Below, piece by piece: positions 44,101-49,731 of a DNA stretch of 64,000 nt. The position numbers and the translations under genes are program-made. The notes beneath the pieces are model-generated. The model worked only from the letters and a program-made list of their open reading frames with translations, made no database searches and had not been told where the DNA came from. Source of the DNA: Owenia fusiformis (Eukaryota; Annelida; Polychaeta; Sabellida; Oweniidae). Position 1 is the first letter of the stretch. The number at the start of each line of letters is the position of its first letter. The DNA lies in the NCBI GenBank assembly GCA_903813345.2, contig CAIIXF020000005.1, forward strand, positions 17,053,375 to 17,117,374, written 5' to 3'.

Positions 44101-45591
44101 ATGCTTAGCTTTGTTCGGTCGGATGATTTCTTTGGATTACAACTAATAATTCTCGACGACGTTAAAGTATTTTCATCGGCATTCAAATTAATTCTTGATG
44201 TTCAAATTGATACTTGACATCGACAGCGTCAAGGAGGATTGGCTCCCAGAGTGCAACATCGATATTCTGCCGTGATACAAAATTCGAACAGCCGCCATTT
44301 TGTTCACTTCAACATTTGAATCATGAATGCTGGTCTTATTTCCTCACGAACAATTCCAAAACTTACAAGAAATGATCGAGATACTTGTTCGGATTGCGAC
44401 AGCGTTAGAAATTATTTTGACATCGTTCAAAGTAATTCTTTATGTAGCTCAATGTTCATGGCGTTCAAACTAATTCTTGACGGCGTTCAAAGTTGACGTT
44501 ACAAGGACACGCCCTACTATATGTCTGTCAACGTAATGTTTCTCATTCAGCACTTTTGATACTTTAATTAAATGATCTTACTGTATGTAGCTAATTGGCC
44601 AAAGATCGGTCACTGGGGACCATTTAAATGATTTAACAGCGGCAGCATGTATCAGCTCCTCAAATAAAACAGACGTTTTACATTTCCTTTTTGTTGGGAA
44701 TTTGTTGCAACTAATTTTGGCTTTTTCTCAGTCATCCTAACCTATCATACAAGACTCAAGAAATGATAAATGTATTCTTAATGTTCCCGTAGCTATACCC
44801 ATCGAAAATGTTCGTTTACGACAACCAATCAAACATTTTAAAGGCATGTAAAGTTTAAACGACTGGCTTCCCAGTGTTAATAAGATGTGCATCTTGAAAC
44901 ATTGCATTTTGATAATTTAATTTCCAAAACATAATTTTGTACGACCTTTTCTTTAAAAAAAACTACATTTATTTCGTAATCATTTAGTGACGTCCGAGCC
45001 TAATTCGTGTAGAAAAAATTAGAACGTTGTGTCAAGTGTCAAATACCTTACGCGCAGTCTAGTTGAAGACGAATGTCTCTTGTCGAACGAATGCAACGGT
45101 TATCGTGACATCACATATTTTCAAAAATGTTTTAAAAGTTTTTATATGTATAAAATCAAAAATTTAATGGTTTGAATGATCTTCATGACTTTCGCCTGCA
45201 GCTGATCTATTCAATGAAGTAAAGAAAATGATATATTTACAGTGTTAAGTATCGTATTAAATGATCTATAACTATATTTTCAAACCTTACACGGGGTCTT
45301 TTAAATTAATTTTAATGCTATCGACGATCGTTACAACAGTATTGAAAATATAATTTATGTACATAAAAAATTGAATCCTCTTGAGACAAAACAAATTTAG
45401 TTGTGGCGCCTTTTCCCAATCAATATTCCAATCAAATATTTTCTTACCCGCTCCATACAATATGATCTAATCATCCCCTTCAGGAGCTGTTGTTTGTACC
45501 TGTAGTCCACAGTCAAATTCGTTGCGAGGGTTCCACATTGTATCATAATTAAACTTAGAATTAGCAATGGAGCTATGTCTACAGAGACCAT
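2102..45591 (-). CDS. FN3-repeat extracellular/receptor-like protein, 5' part of gene (10 exons seen)
   Basis: The predicted protein starts with a signal peptide. It continues with a short Cys-containing region, then three fibronectin type III domains (exons 3-4, 5-7 and 8-9) and a linker (exon 10). FN3 hallmarks include the W-x-W/W-x-P strand B motifs, NYTVKVRATD, DSYEIKW and YEIEIYAKSSAG. From exon 3 to exon 10 every junction is GT/AG and phases match, giving about 364 codons. Each FN3 module is bounded by phase-1 introns. Exon 2 ends in phase 0 while exon 3 needs phase 1, so an exon, probably Cys-rich, is missing in the 23-kb intron. The 3' end lies outside the window. A Cys-box followed by FN3 domains occurs in anosmin (KAL1) and at the N terminus of ROS-type receptor kinases. 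I cannot tell which applies, or whether the protein is secreted or membrane bound, so no symbol is given. Confidence 0.75.
2335..2452 (-). CDS. FN3 gene exon 9: second half of FN3 domain 3
   Basis: Acceptor ATCTTTGCTTAG and donor ACCACAC|GTAAGT. Phase 0 in, phase 1 out (118 nt). The peptide LYEIEIYAKSSAGISDP is the FN3 F-G region, and INTT ends the domain with a glycosylation sequon. Confidence 0.87.
2457..2702. repeat. Minisatellite block 1, about 30-bp unit
   Basis: Repeats of the theme ATCATGTTAATGACAATTTG followed by CTTTTTATTTAT. About seven degenerate units. It lies directly between FN3 exons 8 and 9. Confidence 0.85.
2752..2984 (-). CDS. FN3 gene exon 8: first half of FN3 domain 3
   Basis: Acceptor TGAATTTTTAAG and donor CAGCAG|GTAACT. 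Phase 1 in, phase 0 out (233 nt). It encodes APGPPQNPQW, then VNVQWDPPNG and IDSYEIKWRKVP, a textbook FN3 beginning. The exon is sandwiched between two blocks of the same minisatellite. Confidence 0.88.
3027..3345. repeat. Minisatellite block 2, same unit family
   Basis: The same ATCATGTTTATGACA / ACTTGCTTTTTAG theme as block 1, in about ten degenerate units, some alternating with a variant ATATTTAGGACATTTTGC. An 84-codon minus frame with a Cys/His/Lys pattern runs through it and is an artefact of the repeat. Confidence 0.85.
3346..5673. other. Intron sequence, few features
   Basis: AT-rich intron between FN3 exons 7 and 8. It contains an (ATAC)n-like stretch near 3817-3829, a C9 tract near 4331, and a segment at 5220-5330 (ACGTACAAGTTTT, TGTGTAGCTAA) resembling 39130-39430. 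No exon found. Confidence 0.4.
5674..6758 (+). mobile_element. Decayed mariner-type transposon, 1085 bp
   Basis: Termini CGAGGGGTGATCAATAAGTA and its inverse are flanked by TA on both sides (5672-5673, 6759-6760), as for Tc1/mariner. The inverted repeats extend about 200 bp inward, unusually long. A C-terminal transposase remnant lies inside. Confidence 0.88.
6043..6336 (+). pseudogene. Mariner transposase remnant (C-terminal catalytic part)
   Basis: The frame contains LLHMDNAPAHRS, the second catalytic Asp motif of mariner transposases (family H-D-N-A-P-x-H). It continues with LANAPYCADLLTCDLF, corresponding to the family PPYSPDLAPCDF, then an IEKGCRF segment. The DNA-binding domain and first Asp are missing, so it cannot be functional. 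Confidence 0.75.
7089..7254 (-). CDS. FN3 gene exon 7: end of FN3 domain 2 plus Cys linker
   Basis: Acceptor TATTTCATTTCAG and donor TGTG|GTAAGTTA. Phase 0 in, phase 1 out. FKNLMFSTNYTVKVRATDG is the strongest FN3 signature in the gene (E-F strands with the tyrosine corner). It is followed by SCLQAYAGSFKKC, a Cys pair that may form an inter-domain disulfide. Predicted N-glycosylation sites are NYT and NAT. Confidence 0.88.
7255..9177. other. Intron sequence between FN3 exons 6 and 7
   Basis: Mostly unremarkable AT-rich DNA. It holds the 63-bp MITE at 8347-8409 and, at 8580-8900, repeated AAATGGTGGCCATTTTT-like stretches related to the tandem units at 18140-21400. Confidence 0.4.
8347..8409 (-). 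mobile_element. Ultra-short MITE, 63 bp (reverse copy)
   Basis: Reverse complement of the CATCTTCGCACGC...GGGAGCCG...GATG family also at 45896, 52015 and 54874. An imperfect duplication flanks it (ACGTGATT left, GGCGTGATT right). Confidence 0.65.
9178..9608. mobile_element. TIR element, 431 bp, with 8-bp target duplication
   Basis: Left end AGGCTTTGTATAAAAAATCT and right end AGGTTTTTTATACAAAGCC are inverted copies of about 37 bp. The 8-bp sequence CCTCTATG flanks both sides (9170-9177, 9609-9616), pointing to a hAT-type transposase. A tRNA-like B box (GGTTCGATTCC, 9283-9293) lies inside. The ends resemble the GGGTTTGTATAAAAAACC elements at 19019 and 58544. Confidence 0.82.
9692..9765 (-). 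CDS. FN3 gene exon 6: middle of FN3 domain 2
   Basis: Acceptor GTTTTCTTTTCAG and donor GAAATG|GTAAGA. Phase 1 in, phase 0 out (74 nt). The peptide DAGCQYRIHLFSNGEAG is the strand C region, with the conserved Tyr. Too short to be found as an isolated ORF. Confidence 0.82.
10735..10833 (-). CDS. FN3 gene exon 5: start of FN3 domain 2
   Basis: Acceptor TAATTTTATTTCAG and donor CAGCAG|GTAAAA. Phase 1 in and out (99 nt). It encodes GWVPKQPLKVYLVEQH, then IQATIGWIPSA, which are the A and B strands of an FN3 domain with the conserved Trp. Confidence 0.85.
10860..11040 (+). repeat. Diverged fragment of the GGTACCC inverted-repeat element
   Basis: Contains TTTTGAAGGAAGTTTCAT, AAATTCAAGATAAATCTTA, two C-tracts (CAATTGCACCCC) and GGCTACGCCCCTGG. 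The order is the same as in the arms of the 19019-19896 element. No ends preserved. Confidence 0.6.
11817..12605 (-). pseudogene. Non-LTR retrotransposon (LINE) reverse transcriptase fragment
   Basis: Three adjacent frames read in order. The first has VLFTNDTNLLIKG, a degenerate form of the RT F-x-D-D motif, followed by EEWLINNKLSLNADKTKYIIF. The second has KISRTIGILYRFNQLL, YYSLIDSYLIY and LHILQKKFTRIA. The third has the C-terminal NLFSTIQERHVYNTR segment of jockey/CR1-type LINEs. The YxDD catalytic box reads TNDT and frames are broken, so it is dead. The 5' half is missing, and 11300-11816 may be its 3' UTR. Confidence 0.8.
12630..13156. mobile_element. TIR element, 527 bp, 5-bp target duplication
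   Basis: Left end CACACCGGAATAGCCTGACA and right end inverted CACACTGGAATAGCCTGACA. The arms match over about 60 bp. CTTCT flanks both sides (12625-12629, 13157-13161). It lies just beyond the 5' edge of the LINE remnant. The CAC terminus with a 5-bp duplication is the pattern of Transib elements, but no transposase is present. Confidence 0.85.
13162..13869. other. Unexplained stretch with an 80-codon minus frame
   Basis: Minus frame 13402-13162 encodes a non-repetitive peptide (e.g. CLEDFPRVICQLKVL and HFDNKLCKKGFEAWV) that I do not recognise. It may be the continuation of the mobile DNA on the far side of the TIR element. No splice borders suggest it belongs to the FN3 gene. Confidence 0.35.
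13870..14017 (-). CDS. FN3 gene exon 4: second half of FN3 domain 1
   Basis: Phase 0 in, phase 1 out. The peptide MWQLRVTVVTSEGVASTP followed by ATAKPFSTLP is the classic FN3 F-G strand region. The donor is CCAA|GTAAGT. Two acceptors are possible, TTTTAAG|GTGCAG (used here) and GGTGCAG|AATGAC six bases on. Both keep the frame and differ by two residues. Confidence 0.85.
14075..14460. mobile_element. TIR element of the GGTATCGATATGG family, 386 bp
   Basis: Left GGATTGGTATTGGTATGG... and right inverted GGAGTGGTATCGATATAG... form about 65-bp arms that both include TTTCTC(T)TAAACCAGTCAT. Related copies lie at 29531-30265 and from 31455. Confidence 0.75.
14461..16142. other. Intron sequence, nothing recognised
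   Basis: AT-rich DNA between FN3 exons 3 and 4, without clear repeats or exons. A weak ACCAAGATGGAGG|GTAAGT at about 15875 resembles a plus-strand first exon but has no support. Confidence 0.35.
16143..16436. mobile_element. CAGGCCTGTCAAC element, copy 1, 294 bp
   Basis: Starts CAGGCCTGTCAACTGTCCCG and ends AAGTTGACAGGCCTG. A 6-bp direct repeat CATCAG flanks it (16137-16142, 16437-16442). The interior matches the longer copy at 22283-22753 almost base for base in its first 120 bp. Confidence 0.85.
16586..16788 (-). CDS. FN3 gene exon 3: first half of FN3 domain 1
   Basis: Acceptor ATTTTATTCCAG and donor GGGCGG|GTAAGT. Phase 1 in, phase 0 out (203 nt). It encodes APKDRRIVSVSIRPACRY, then a WKWDTVD segment typical of FN3 strand B, and ends at WKVLGR. 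The preceding exon must end with one extra base, probably G, to make Asp. Confidence 0.8.
16928..17097. repeat. 39-bp minisatellite, about four units
   Basis: TGTTTCAGGCAGGCATGTG recurs at 16958, 16997, 17036 and 17075, exactly 39 bp apart. Since 39 is a multiple of 3, several frames stay open through it on both strands. One is the longest frame of the window (201 codons, minus, 17448-16843). Confidence 0.9.
17455..17770. repeat. Solo right arm of the GGTACCC inverted-repeat element
   Basis: Matches the right arm of the 19019-19896 element from GCCAGGAG...GGTGCGATCG through CTTGAAGC-type spacer to ACCCGG...TTTCTACAAACCC. The left arm is absent. Confidence 0.75.
18606..21004. mobile_element. 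2.4-kb element related to the CAGGCCTGTCAAC family
   Basis: The ends CAGAGCTGTCAAGTGTCCCG and inverted CAGTACTGTCAACCCCTAAA are flanked by GGCCCA (18600-18605, 21005-21010). Comparison with the intact tandem units shows the exact pre-insertion site (ACTTTTGGCCCATGTCTAGC). Subterminal DNA is packed with TGTCCCGCGAAT motifs. It contains no transposase frame and carries another element (19019-19896) inside. Confidence 0.82.
19019..19896. mobile_element. Nested long-inverted-repeat element, 878 bp
   Basis: Begins AGGGTTTGTATAAAAAACCG and ends with its inverse. The arms match for about 330 bp, including runs of ACCCGGTACCCGG and a GCGATCGC-plus-poly-C/G segment. The 8-bp ATCTAGAA (extendable to TATCTAGAAA) is duplicated at both sides. 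Unique spacer near 19330-19580. Confidence 0.88.
21698..21965. repeat. Direct duplication, period 176 bp
   Basis: CATTTTATGGTATCTATGGA starts at 21701 and again at 21877. About 85 bp after each start match, including GATCAAGGAT.CTATAGATAG. Confidence 0.8.
22283..22753. mobile_element. CAGGCCTGTCAAC element, copy 2, 471 bp
   Basis: Same ends as copy 1 (16143). The 7-bp TGTTAGG is duplicated on both sides (22276-22282, 22754-22760). It is about 175 bp longer than copy 1, so the two show different internal deletions of one parent. Confidence 0.87.
22761..24232. other. Intron sequence with two hairpins
   Basis: AT-rich. The hairpins at 23430-23553 and 23571-23665 are listed separately. A minus frame at 23039-23260 reads a Thr/Ser-rich peptide with a possible mucin-like look but no splice support. 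Confidence 0.4.
23430..23665. repeat. Two adjacent perfect-arm hairpins
   Basis: First: TTATTGAATGATTTGAAG at 23430 and its inverse ending at 23553. Second: CCTCTGTATTGCTACTGAG at 23571 and its inverse ending at 23665. Both include CTGTATTG-type motifs in the loops, suggesting one compact foldback MITE. Confidence 0.8.
24233..29000. mobile_element. Large inverted-repeat element, arms about 0.7 kb, span 4.8 kb
   Basis: 24233-24931 and 28309-29000 are inverted copies of about 690 bp, high identity, starting CCTTCCTTACATGAAAGG. The arms contain CAGACGGCCCTCAGACCAAT. The 3.4-kb interior has no transposase frame but has its own inverted repeats. Target duplication not evident. The long frames at 24243 (+) and 28541 (-) are the same arm read twice. 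Confidence 0.85.
25931..27441. repeat. Nested inverted repeat inside the 4.8-kb element
   Basis: ACTTATATTTTCATCAGCGG...GCAGATATAGCT at 25931 returns inverted at 27410-27441. Inner pairs around TATAGGATAATC / GATTATCCTCTATG and GGCAGATATAGTATATCTGCC form further hairpins. Confidence 0.75.
29001..29530. other. Intron stretch, frames on both strands, no function seen
   Basis: Overlapping frames at 29077-29265 (-) and 29137-29385 (+) have no recognisable domain or splice context and are probably chance. Confidence 0.4.
29531..30265. mobile_element. TIR element of the GGTATCGATATGG family, 735 bp
   Basis: GTATCGATATGGTGAACTGA near the left end is matched by inverted TTCAGTTCGCCATATCGATA at the right. 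The segment 29880-30265 is repeated in inverted orientation at about 31455-31800. Confidence 0.78.
31016..31257. mobile_element. Small MITE with GGCCCCATACAAAGTTT ends
   Basis: Left TAGGCCCCATACAAAGTTTA and right inverted AAGGCCCTGGGCAAAGTTTG. A related copy with the same ends lies at about 42345-42635, and single ends are near 44840 and 45280. Confidence 0.6.
31455..31840. repeat. Partial copy of the GGTATCGATATGG element
   Basis: Starts AAAGGATAGGTATCGATATG. The following 380 bp match 29880-30265 in reverse. The right terminus is missing, ending near the CACGGTG element. Confidence 0.7.
31990..34278 (+). CDS. Two-exon mini-ORF inside the CACGGTG element (exons 31990-32019 and 34159-34278)
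   Basis: Exon 1 (AAAATGGCGG start) encodes MAANEDPIMT and ends at a perfect donor ACG|GTAAGT. Exon 2 follows a good polypyrimidine acceptor (ATTATTTTCAG) and encodes TIREEFGVESISQKLVLV, then RQIETSQPGGATRATSR and a TAG. The spliced product would be 49 residues. No known family recognised. It may be the remains of a larger element protein whose middle was lost to the satellite, so coding potential is uncertain. Confidence 0.4.
32088..33180. repeat. CCATGG-rich satellite, units about 90-127 bp
   Basis: The phrase CAATCAAATACCATGG recurs at about 32280, 32398, 32488, 32601, 32724, 32851 and 32970. Each unit has ACCATGGTATATCATGGT and TTTCATTGCCA. CCATGGTATACCATGG (32115, 32215) is a perfect palindrome. 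After 33040 the theme appears in the opposite sense (CATGAAATGCAATGAAATA). Weak copies continue at 33480-33820. Plus and minus frames rich in His/Trp here are artefacts. Confidence 0.88.
34743..34817 (-). pseudogene. Mirror start codon at the right end of the CACGGTG element
   Basis: On the minus strand the right arm reads AAAAATGGCGGGCGG, giving MAGGNNEPSDDFPNNG, and stops after 24 codons. It parallels MAANEDP of the left arm, so the inverted repeat includes the start of the encoded protein. Confidence 0.4.
35229..35309. mobile_element. 81-bp hairpin MITE
   Basis: TAGGGGAACATGGGGTAAAA and its inverse enclose a second copy of CAAAACGGCCA. Arms of about 28 bp. No target duplication seen. Confidence 0.7.
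35788..36440. repeat. Foldback repeat, arms about 75 bp
   Basis: AAAGGTCCATGTGCAGTATA through TCATATCTTTCACC returns inverted at 36370-36440. Further inner pairing is CAAGTGAAGTCACC with GGAACTTCACTTG. Confidence 0.75.
36806..37612. repeat. GTCACCACC-family element with internal tandem units, copy 1
   Basis: Begins TTATGTCACCACCAAAAAGT and ends GGTGATAACATTTTGTCATG...GCCTTGTTT. The body is about five units of roughly 130 bp containing CAAAATCATCTACAAGTTCT, GACCTTCAATGACATTCTCA and AGGTCAAAAAGGT. The same structure is at 56763-57430, and the head alone at 53420-53565. Confidence 0.82.
38304..38900. mobile_element. Mariner-type MITE, 597 bp
   Basis: Left CAGGGTGGGCCAATAAACAA and right inverted CGAGGGTGGGCCAAAAAATA, with imperfect arms of about 130 bp and TA on both sides (38302-38303, 38901-38902). 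An inner pair AGGGGTGCCATGATCGACCA / inverse at 38481-38768 suggests a second MITE nested in it. Confidence 0.83.
39130..39430. repeat. Repeated GTACAAGTTCTCTTTAAAACG segments
   Basis: ACAAGTTCTCTTTAAAACGT followed by GTAGCT occurs at about 39190 and (ACAAATTCTC) at 39399, with a third weaker copy at 5282. Part of a dispersed repeat with unclear ends. Confidence 0.55.
40092..40181 (-). CDS. FN3 gene exon 2: Cys-containing N-terminal segment
   Basis: Acceptor TTTGTTTCAG and donor AAT|GTAAGT enclose 90 nt, or 30 codons, open only in phase 0. The peptide contains YKLYIPFSCNNETSPKCYN, with two Cys and an NET glycosylation sequon. This fits an extracellular disulfide-bonded region. It is assigned to this gene by strand, splice signals, phase match to exon 1 and character, not by clear homology. 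Phase 0 at the 3' end cannot join exon 3 directly. Confidence 0.55.
40229..40423. repeat. 42-bp tandem duplication plus inverted copy next to exon 2
   Basis: ATGGCAAGCCAATAATAGGG...TTAAGCTTGCAT occurs at 40229 and 40271. GCAAGCTTAAACTCCCTATT, its inverse, is at 40402-40421. It lies about 50 bp upstream of exon 2 on the gene strand. Confidence 0.85.
40461..43531. mobile_element. Foldback element with 455-bp terminal inverted repeats, 3.1 kb
   Basis: 40461-40920 and 43085-43531 are inverted copies starting CACCCCATGCAGACAGATCG and ending inward near GTGTACTTCAAGG. Both contain TAGCATTAACATTGGT and TAAT-rich motifs also found in the palindrome at 55073-56393. The interior (40920-43085) has no recognised gene. 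The flanks (TACTG / TATAA) do not form a duplication. Confidence 0.72.
43600..43692 (-). repeat. tRNA-like SINE head fragment
   Basis: On the minus strand, GGGGCCGGTCGAGTGGTAAC resembles a tRNA 5' end with A box, followed by TTCTAGAGGCCTGTGTTCGG. A near-identical TTCTGGAGGCCTGTGTTCGG occurs on the plus strand at about 49628. The cloverleaf cannot be completed, so it is not called a tRNA gene. Confidence 0.45.
43693..45447. other. Intron 1 of FN3 gene (part), nothing firm
   Basis: AT-rich with local repetition of GACGGCGTTCAAA/ATTAATTCTTGA at 44150-44510. At 45058-45115, CGCGCAGTCTAGTTGAAGAC and CGAATGCAACGG match the two ends of the promoter-like insert at 55315-55674, as an internally deleted short copy. 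Confidence 0.45.
45448..45591 (-). CDS. FN3 gene exon 1: start codon and signal peptide
   Basis: The ATG at 45591-45589 has a good context (CACAATGG). It opens a hydrophobic signal peptide (MVSVDIAPLLILSLIMIQCG) followed by a short hydrophilic stretch with one Cys. The strong donor CGG|GTAAGA gives 48 codons ending in phase 0, which matches exon 2. An earlier donor (ACTACAG|GTACAA, exon edge 45500) would also join exon 2 in phase 0, but in another frame, one that reads a Cys- and Trp-containing segment and lacks a good ATG. The first reading is preferred because of the start context and signal peptide. Confidence 0.55.
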
Positions 45592-45895
45592 TGTGAAATA
45601 TTTTCGGGTCCGTATTATTATCCAATATTTGTGTTGTTATTCCAATCGTACAGATTATCATGGGAATGAAGAAAACATAGCAATAGAATATTCTAGTCAA
45701 TCTATGGATCAGTAGTTTTTATTTAGAAGATTCCCTTTTGTGTCTATATAGTCTTTCCATTAGTAATATATTTTATGATTTAATCTACAATATATAGTGG
45801 CGTCCTCGCTTTTTATTACAAACAAATTGCGTGACATTGAAATTAACTGTATTTTCCGGCGTTTGCGAAGGCATCTTAATGATTCCTTTTGTATC

Positions 45896-45952
45896 CATCT
45901 TCGCACGCTAGTTCTTCAACTGCGTTCATCCGACGGGAGCCGAACGAAGATG
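45896..45952 (+). mobile_element. Ultra-short MITE, 57 bp
   Basis: CATCTTCGCACGC...GACGGGAGCCGAACGAAGATG, flanked by a 9-bp near-duplication TTTTGTATC / TCTTGTATC. It lies about 305 bp upstream of the FN3 gene start. Confidence 0.7.
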
Positions 45953-46864
45953 TCTTGTATCTGGATTTGCTTTCCGGAACTAAATAGAGGGTATATCCAA
46001 TATCTCGTCCTTAATTCACAATCGACTCCACATCTTCTACAAGTTTTTAAAATTACTAGTTTTCTTCCGACATCTAATCATTTGCTGCTCGCTAATCAAC
46101 CTTGAAATATCGAACCTCTTCTTCCACTTATAAAGCTGCGGAGAATTGCTAGTAAGTTATTAACGAGACAAACGCGTTGTAGAAGCAGCTACTGTGTGCC
46201 CAGAATATCACGATCGGACAAGATAAAGAAGACAGCTGAACCAAAAGGCATGCATTAATGTGTTTTTATAGTTGCGTTTACAAGGGATACCAGTTCATTT
46301 GTATCGATTTTAATTGTATTTATTAATAGGTTAAATTGTAACAATAATTGATTAACCTTTATTGGTGTTGCATTTATTGTTTTTTGTACCTGTTCGATAT
46401 TTTCAAGAAAAATAAAACGAGAATCTTGAAAAGTCATCATTAGCACCATCGGGATCTGATAAGTATCAAATCCTATTTGAAAACAAATGCGCTGAGGTCG
46501 TTTTCAATTAAGAGGAACAATTTAAGACAAATGCCTTATTGAATGTCAATCGTAGTTTACAAATTGAAATCTCTTAACTGCAAGTGTTAACGACAAAAAT
46601 ACCGTCCCACGTTAAAATTCTTTCTCCTTTATCATATTATGTAGAATACTAACTGGATTGACTTGAAATACTTGATTTACCCAGGGTCATGTATCAGGCT
46701 TATATTTTTGGGGTATAGAGATCAGTCTCTATTAATATGAGAAGCTGAATACTACATCACCATCGTTATAGAATGTGACAACACAGTCGTTATGGAATGC
46801 AGCAACTCGGGTGTAGGGTTCAACGAAGCAAAACTATCATTAGAGTAGCGTAGAGCTCAACAAA

Positions 46865-47530
46865 ACAACAACATGCATAGAGAGTTCAACAAAACAACAG
46901 CATGCATAGAGAGTTCAACAAAACAACAACATGCACAGAGAGTTCAACAAAACAACAGCATGCTCGTAGTTCGACAAAACAACACTATTGTTAAAGAATG
47001 CGACAACACGTGCGTCGAGTTAAAAAACAACAGTAACGTTGCAAAATGCAGAATGCGACACCATGCGTAGAGTTCTAACAAAACGACAACATGCGCACAG
47101 ATCAACAAAACAAGCGTATCGCTACAGAATGCGACAACATGCGTAGAGTTCCAACAAAACAACAACATGCGTGCAGATCAACAAAACAACTGTATCGCTA
47201 CAGAATGCGACAACATGCGTAGAGTTCCAACAAAACAACAACATGCGTACAAATCAACAAAACAACTGTATCGCTACAGAATGCGACAACATGCGTAGAG
47301 TTCCAACAAAACAACAACATGCGTACAGATGAACAAAACAACTGTATCGCTACAGAATGCGACAACATGCGTAGAGTTCCAACAAAACAACAACATGCGT
47401 ACAGATCAACAAAACAACTGTATCGCTACAGAATGCGACAACATGCGTAGAGTTCCAACAAAACAACAACATACGTACAGATCAACAAAACAACTGTATC
47501 GCAACAGAATGCGACAACATGCGTAGAGTT
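46865..47530. repeat. Tandem array: 29-bp units grading into six exact 76-bp units
   Basis: At 46875, 46904, 46933 and 46962 the 29-bp unit GCATAGAGAGTTCAACAAAA repeats. Then GAATGCGACAACATGCGTAG starts at 47051, 47127, 47203, 47279, 47355, 47431 and 47507, always 76 bp apart and nearly identical. The array lies 1.3 kb upstream of the FN3 gene start codon. Confidence 0.93.
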
Positions 47531-49690
47531 CAATGATTCATCGAAGTATCTTTTAGAATCAATATTTTACATTAAATAAGATTCATGTCAAAATGAAAAT
47601 CAATTTTTTTAATTATTTGTTTTTTTCAAATTCAAATCTCAAATAAAATAAGATTAGTGTCAGAATGAAATTGAATATATTTCACGATTTTAATAATTGT
47701 AACTTGACATTAAAAGTAATCTCGTAACATTGGCAAAACAAAAGCCACGTAGGTTATCGCAAATAATTTCAGACAGTTGTAGCTTAAAAACTATTTTCTG
47801 ACCATGAATGCAGGCATGTCTTTTAAAATTATGTAGCACATGTACATATGAGCTCATATGCCCATGGAAAAGGAAAAATAGAGCCCCACTTGACTTTATA
47901 AAGCATTGCTACAGGCCTGGATTATGTCATGTATAGATCAAACATCATTCATTAAACAGGTGACACCAACCATTTCTTATTCGATCTATATCACTATTAA
48001 TGCGATAAACGATGCCGATGTGGTGATGCATAAAATTGTTGAATTTACACATTTCCCATGGATTTTGCTTTTTGAAAATGTATGATATTAGTCATTTTCT
48101 CGTGGTTTAGATTGTTTGATTTCAGTCAATCTTGTCACTCTCATTTATGGATCATGCTCGGAAAACGTTCCGTTAAGTCACTGCCCCATTAGCAGCCCCC
48201 CTCCTTCTCATTACAGGCACACAATTCGTTGCTATGGTAACAAGTATTACCCTGAAAATAACAGTACTTGGTGGTAACTTGTCATCACTTTTTTATCTTA
48301 TGTATCATAAAATGTTGCATACGTTTAGAAATAACGTTTTATGTTAATCTTAAACTCATTTAACAAAGCGCATTACCTATACGTAACCGTAAGAAACATG
48401 CGGATAGGGATTTACATATCTTTTTACGCTCATCTTGAACGCCCTATTAAATGCCATATCATGAGTTTTATAATAAACATGTACATATTCATGTATGTTG
48501 GAAAAAATGGACCAAAATGGACCGAAACACTCATGAAACAAGAGTGGTTTAATTTGACACCAAAATCACACAAAAGGTCAATTAAGTGAGTTACAACCTT
48601 ACATTATTAATTATCATGTTGTTTATTTTGTAGCCAGTTTTTGGGAGGGAGAGGCTCTAATCCCCCGCCCACACATGTTTTTTCCATGCTTAACCAATTT
48701 CTTGCGTAATGTCAAGTGTCAAGACATCAGGGGCGGGCCCATCATGCTAAACCATGACATCTCAAATCTTCTCAGCCCTGAGGTGAAACAGAAAGATGCT
48801 ATGAGTATCATAATGGGGCCGGCCCGAAATCTAGAAGGGAGGAGGCCTCTAAATTTTTCGCGCCTGGGCCGGAAAATTTCCCTCCAAAATTTTGAAAAAT
48901 AATGCCCATATTTTAAAAAACAATTAATGTCAGATTGTTCTTTAAATTTCCCAGTTTATGTGGGTAGGAGTAGAGTTTGGACCCCAATTTTTTCGGAACC
49001 CACCTTAGGAGACACAATGTAAGATTTTGCACTTTACACACACACCATTCATTCAAAGAACTCTGGTTGCGATTGATTGTGGTTAATATCAGTTTAAAGC
49101 AGACTATAATATAAATCCCAATTTAATTTTCATAGTTTGACAATACAGGCAGTTTTTCCTAGTAAAATAGATGGTAGCACGTCATTGCTCTTGTTTCGTT
49201 TCTTTCTTTTAAAAGGAGCATCTCTTATTGAAAAGAATTAATAAAATAACTCGTTGAATTAAATAGGCTACATACTCTTGAAAATTGGACTCGCGCTAGA
49301 TGTCATTATGGTACAATTATGAGCCAGGATTGTTGCAGAGGTATTTCATTTGACTGAGCGAATACGCTTGTTAAAAGTATATCTTGTAACCCCAGTTGAA
49401 TTTGCGGTGTCAGCAAGAGGTACGGCGTGTACAATAAATCGTATTAACATATTAGGCGTTGGTAAAACTGTGACAAGACATAGCATCATGAGAACGTGCA
49501 CTTAAAATAGCCTAAATGAATCAAGCGTGCAAAATGCATCCTGTAAGCGCCGTGCTCCAGACATCATCCACTGGCAACGTTAACTACGTACATTCCGTCT
49601 TCCAAAAGGGAGAAAAGGAGATACGAGTTCTGGAGGCCTGTGTTCGGAGGATATCGATGGTGAACATGTTAAAGATTCTCGCAATCTTTA
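47531..49690. other. Intergenic sequence between the two genes
   Basis: No recognised gene or repeat boundaries. Frames of 75-82 codons at 48341 and 48675 lack any domain character. Confidence 0.4.
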
Positions 49691-49691
49691 T

Positions 49692-49731
49692 CCAATCAGC
49701 GTTTGCGAGTGTGTCGGCTCACGTATAAAAG
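49692..49731 (+). promoter_or_regulatory. CCAAT and TATA box cluster
   Basis: CCAATCAG at 49692-49699 and TATAAAAG at 49724-49731 have the spacing of a Pol II core promoter. A frame with ATG at 49751 runs 72 codons to 49969 (MQGCMRYSNMKELVK...), of unknown character. It could be a promoter for an upstream exon of MEST, for an unannotated short gene, or a chance match. Confidence 0.35.

Noticed and set aside
45467-45700. 77-codon frame starting at a TTG as the real FN3 gene start
   Set aside because: No ATG at its start and an in-frame stop just upstream. Kept only as the alternative reading of exon 1.
46873-47526. Asn/Gln-rich frames on both strands in the 76-bp array
   Set aside because: 76 is not a multiple of three, so frames change every unit. 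They are products of the repeat.
46865-47530. CRISPR-like array
   Set aside because: The genome is eukaryotic with spliced genes. Units are contiguous without unique spacers, so it is a tandem minisatellite.
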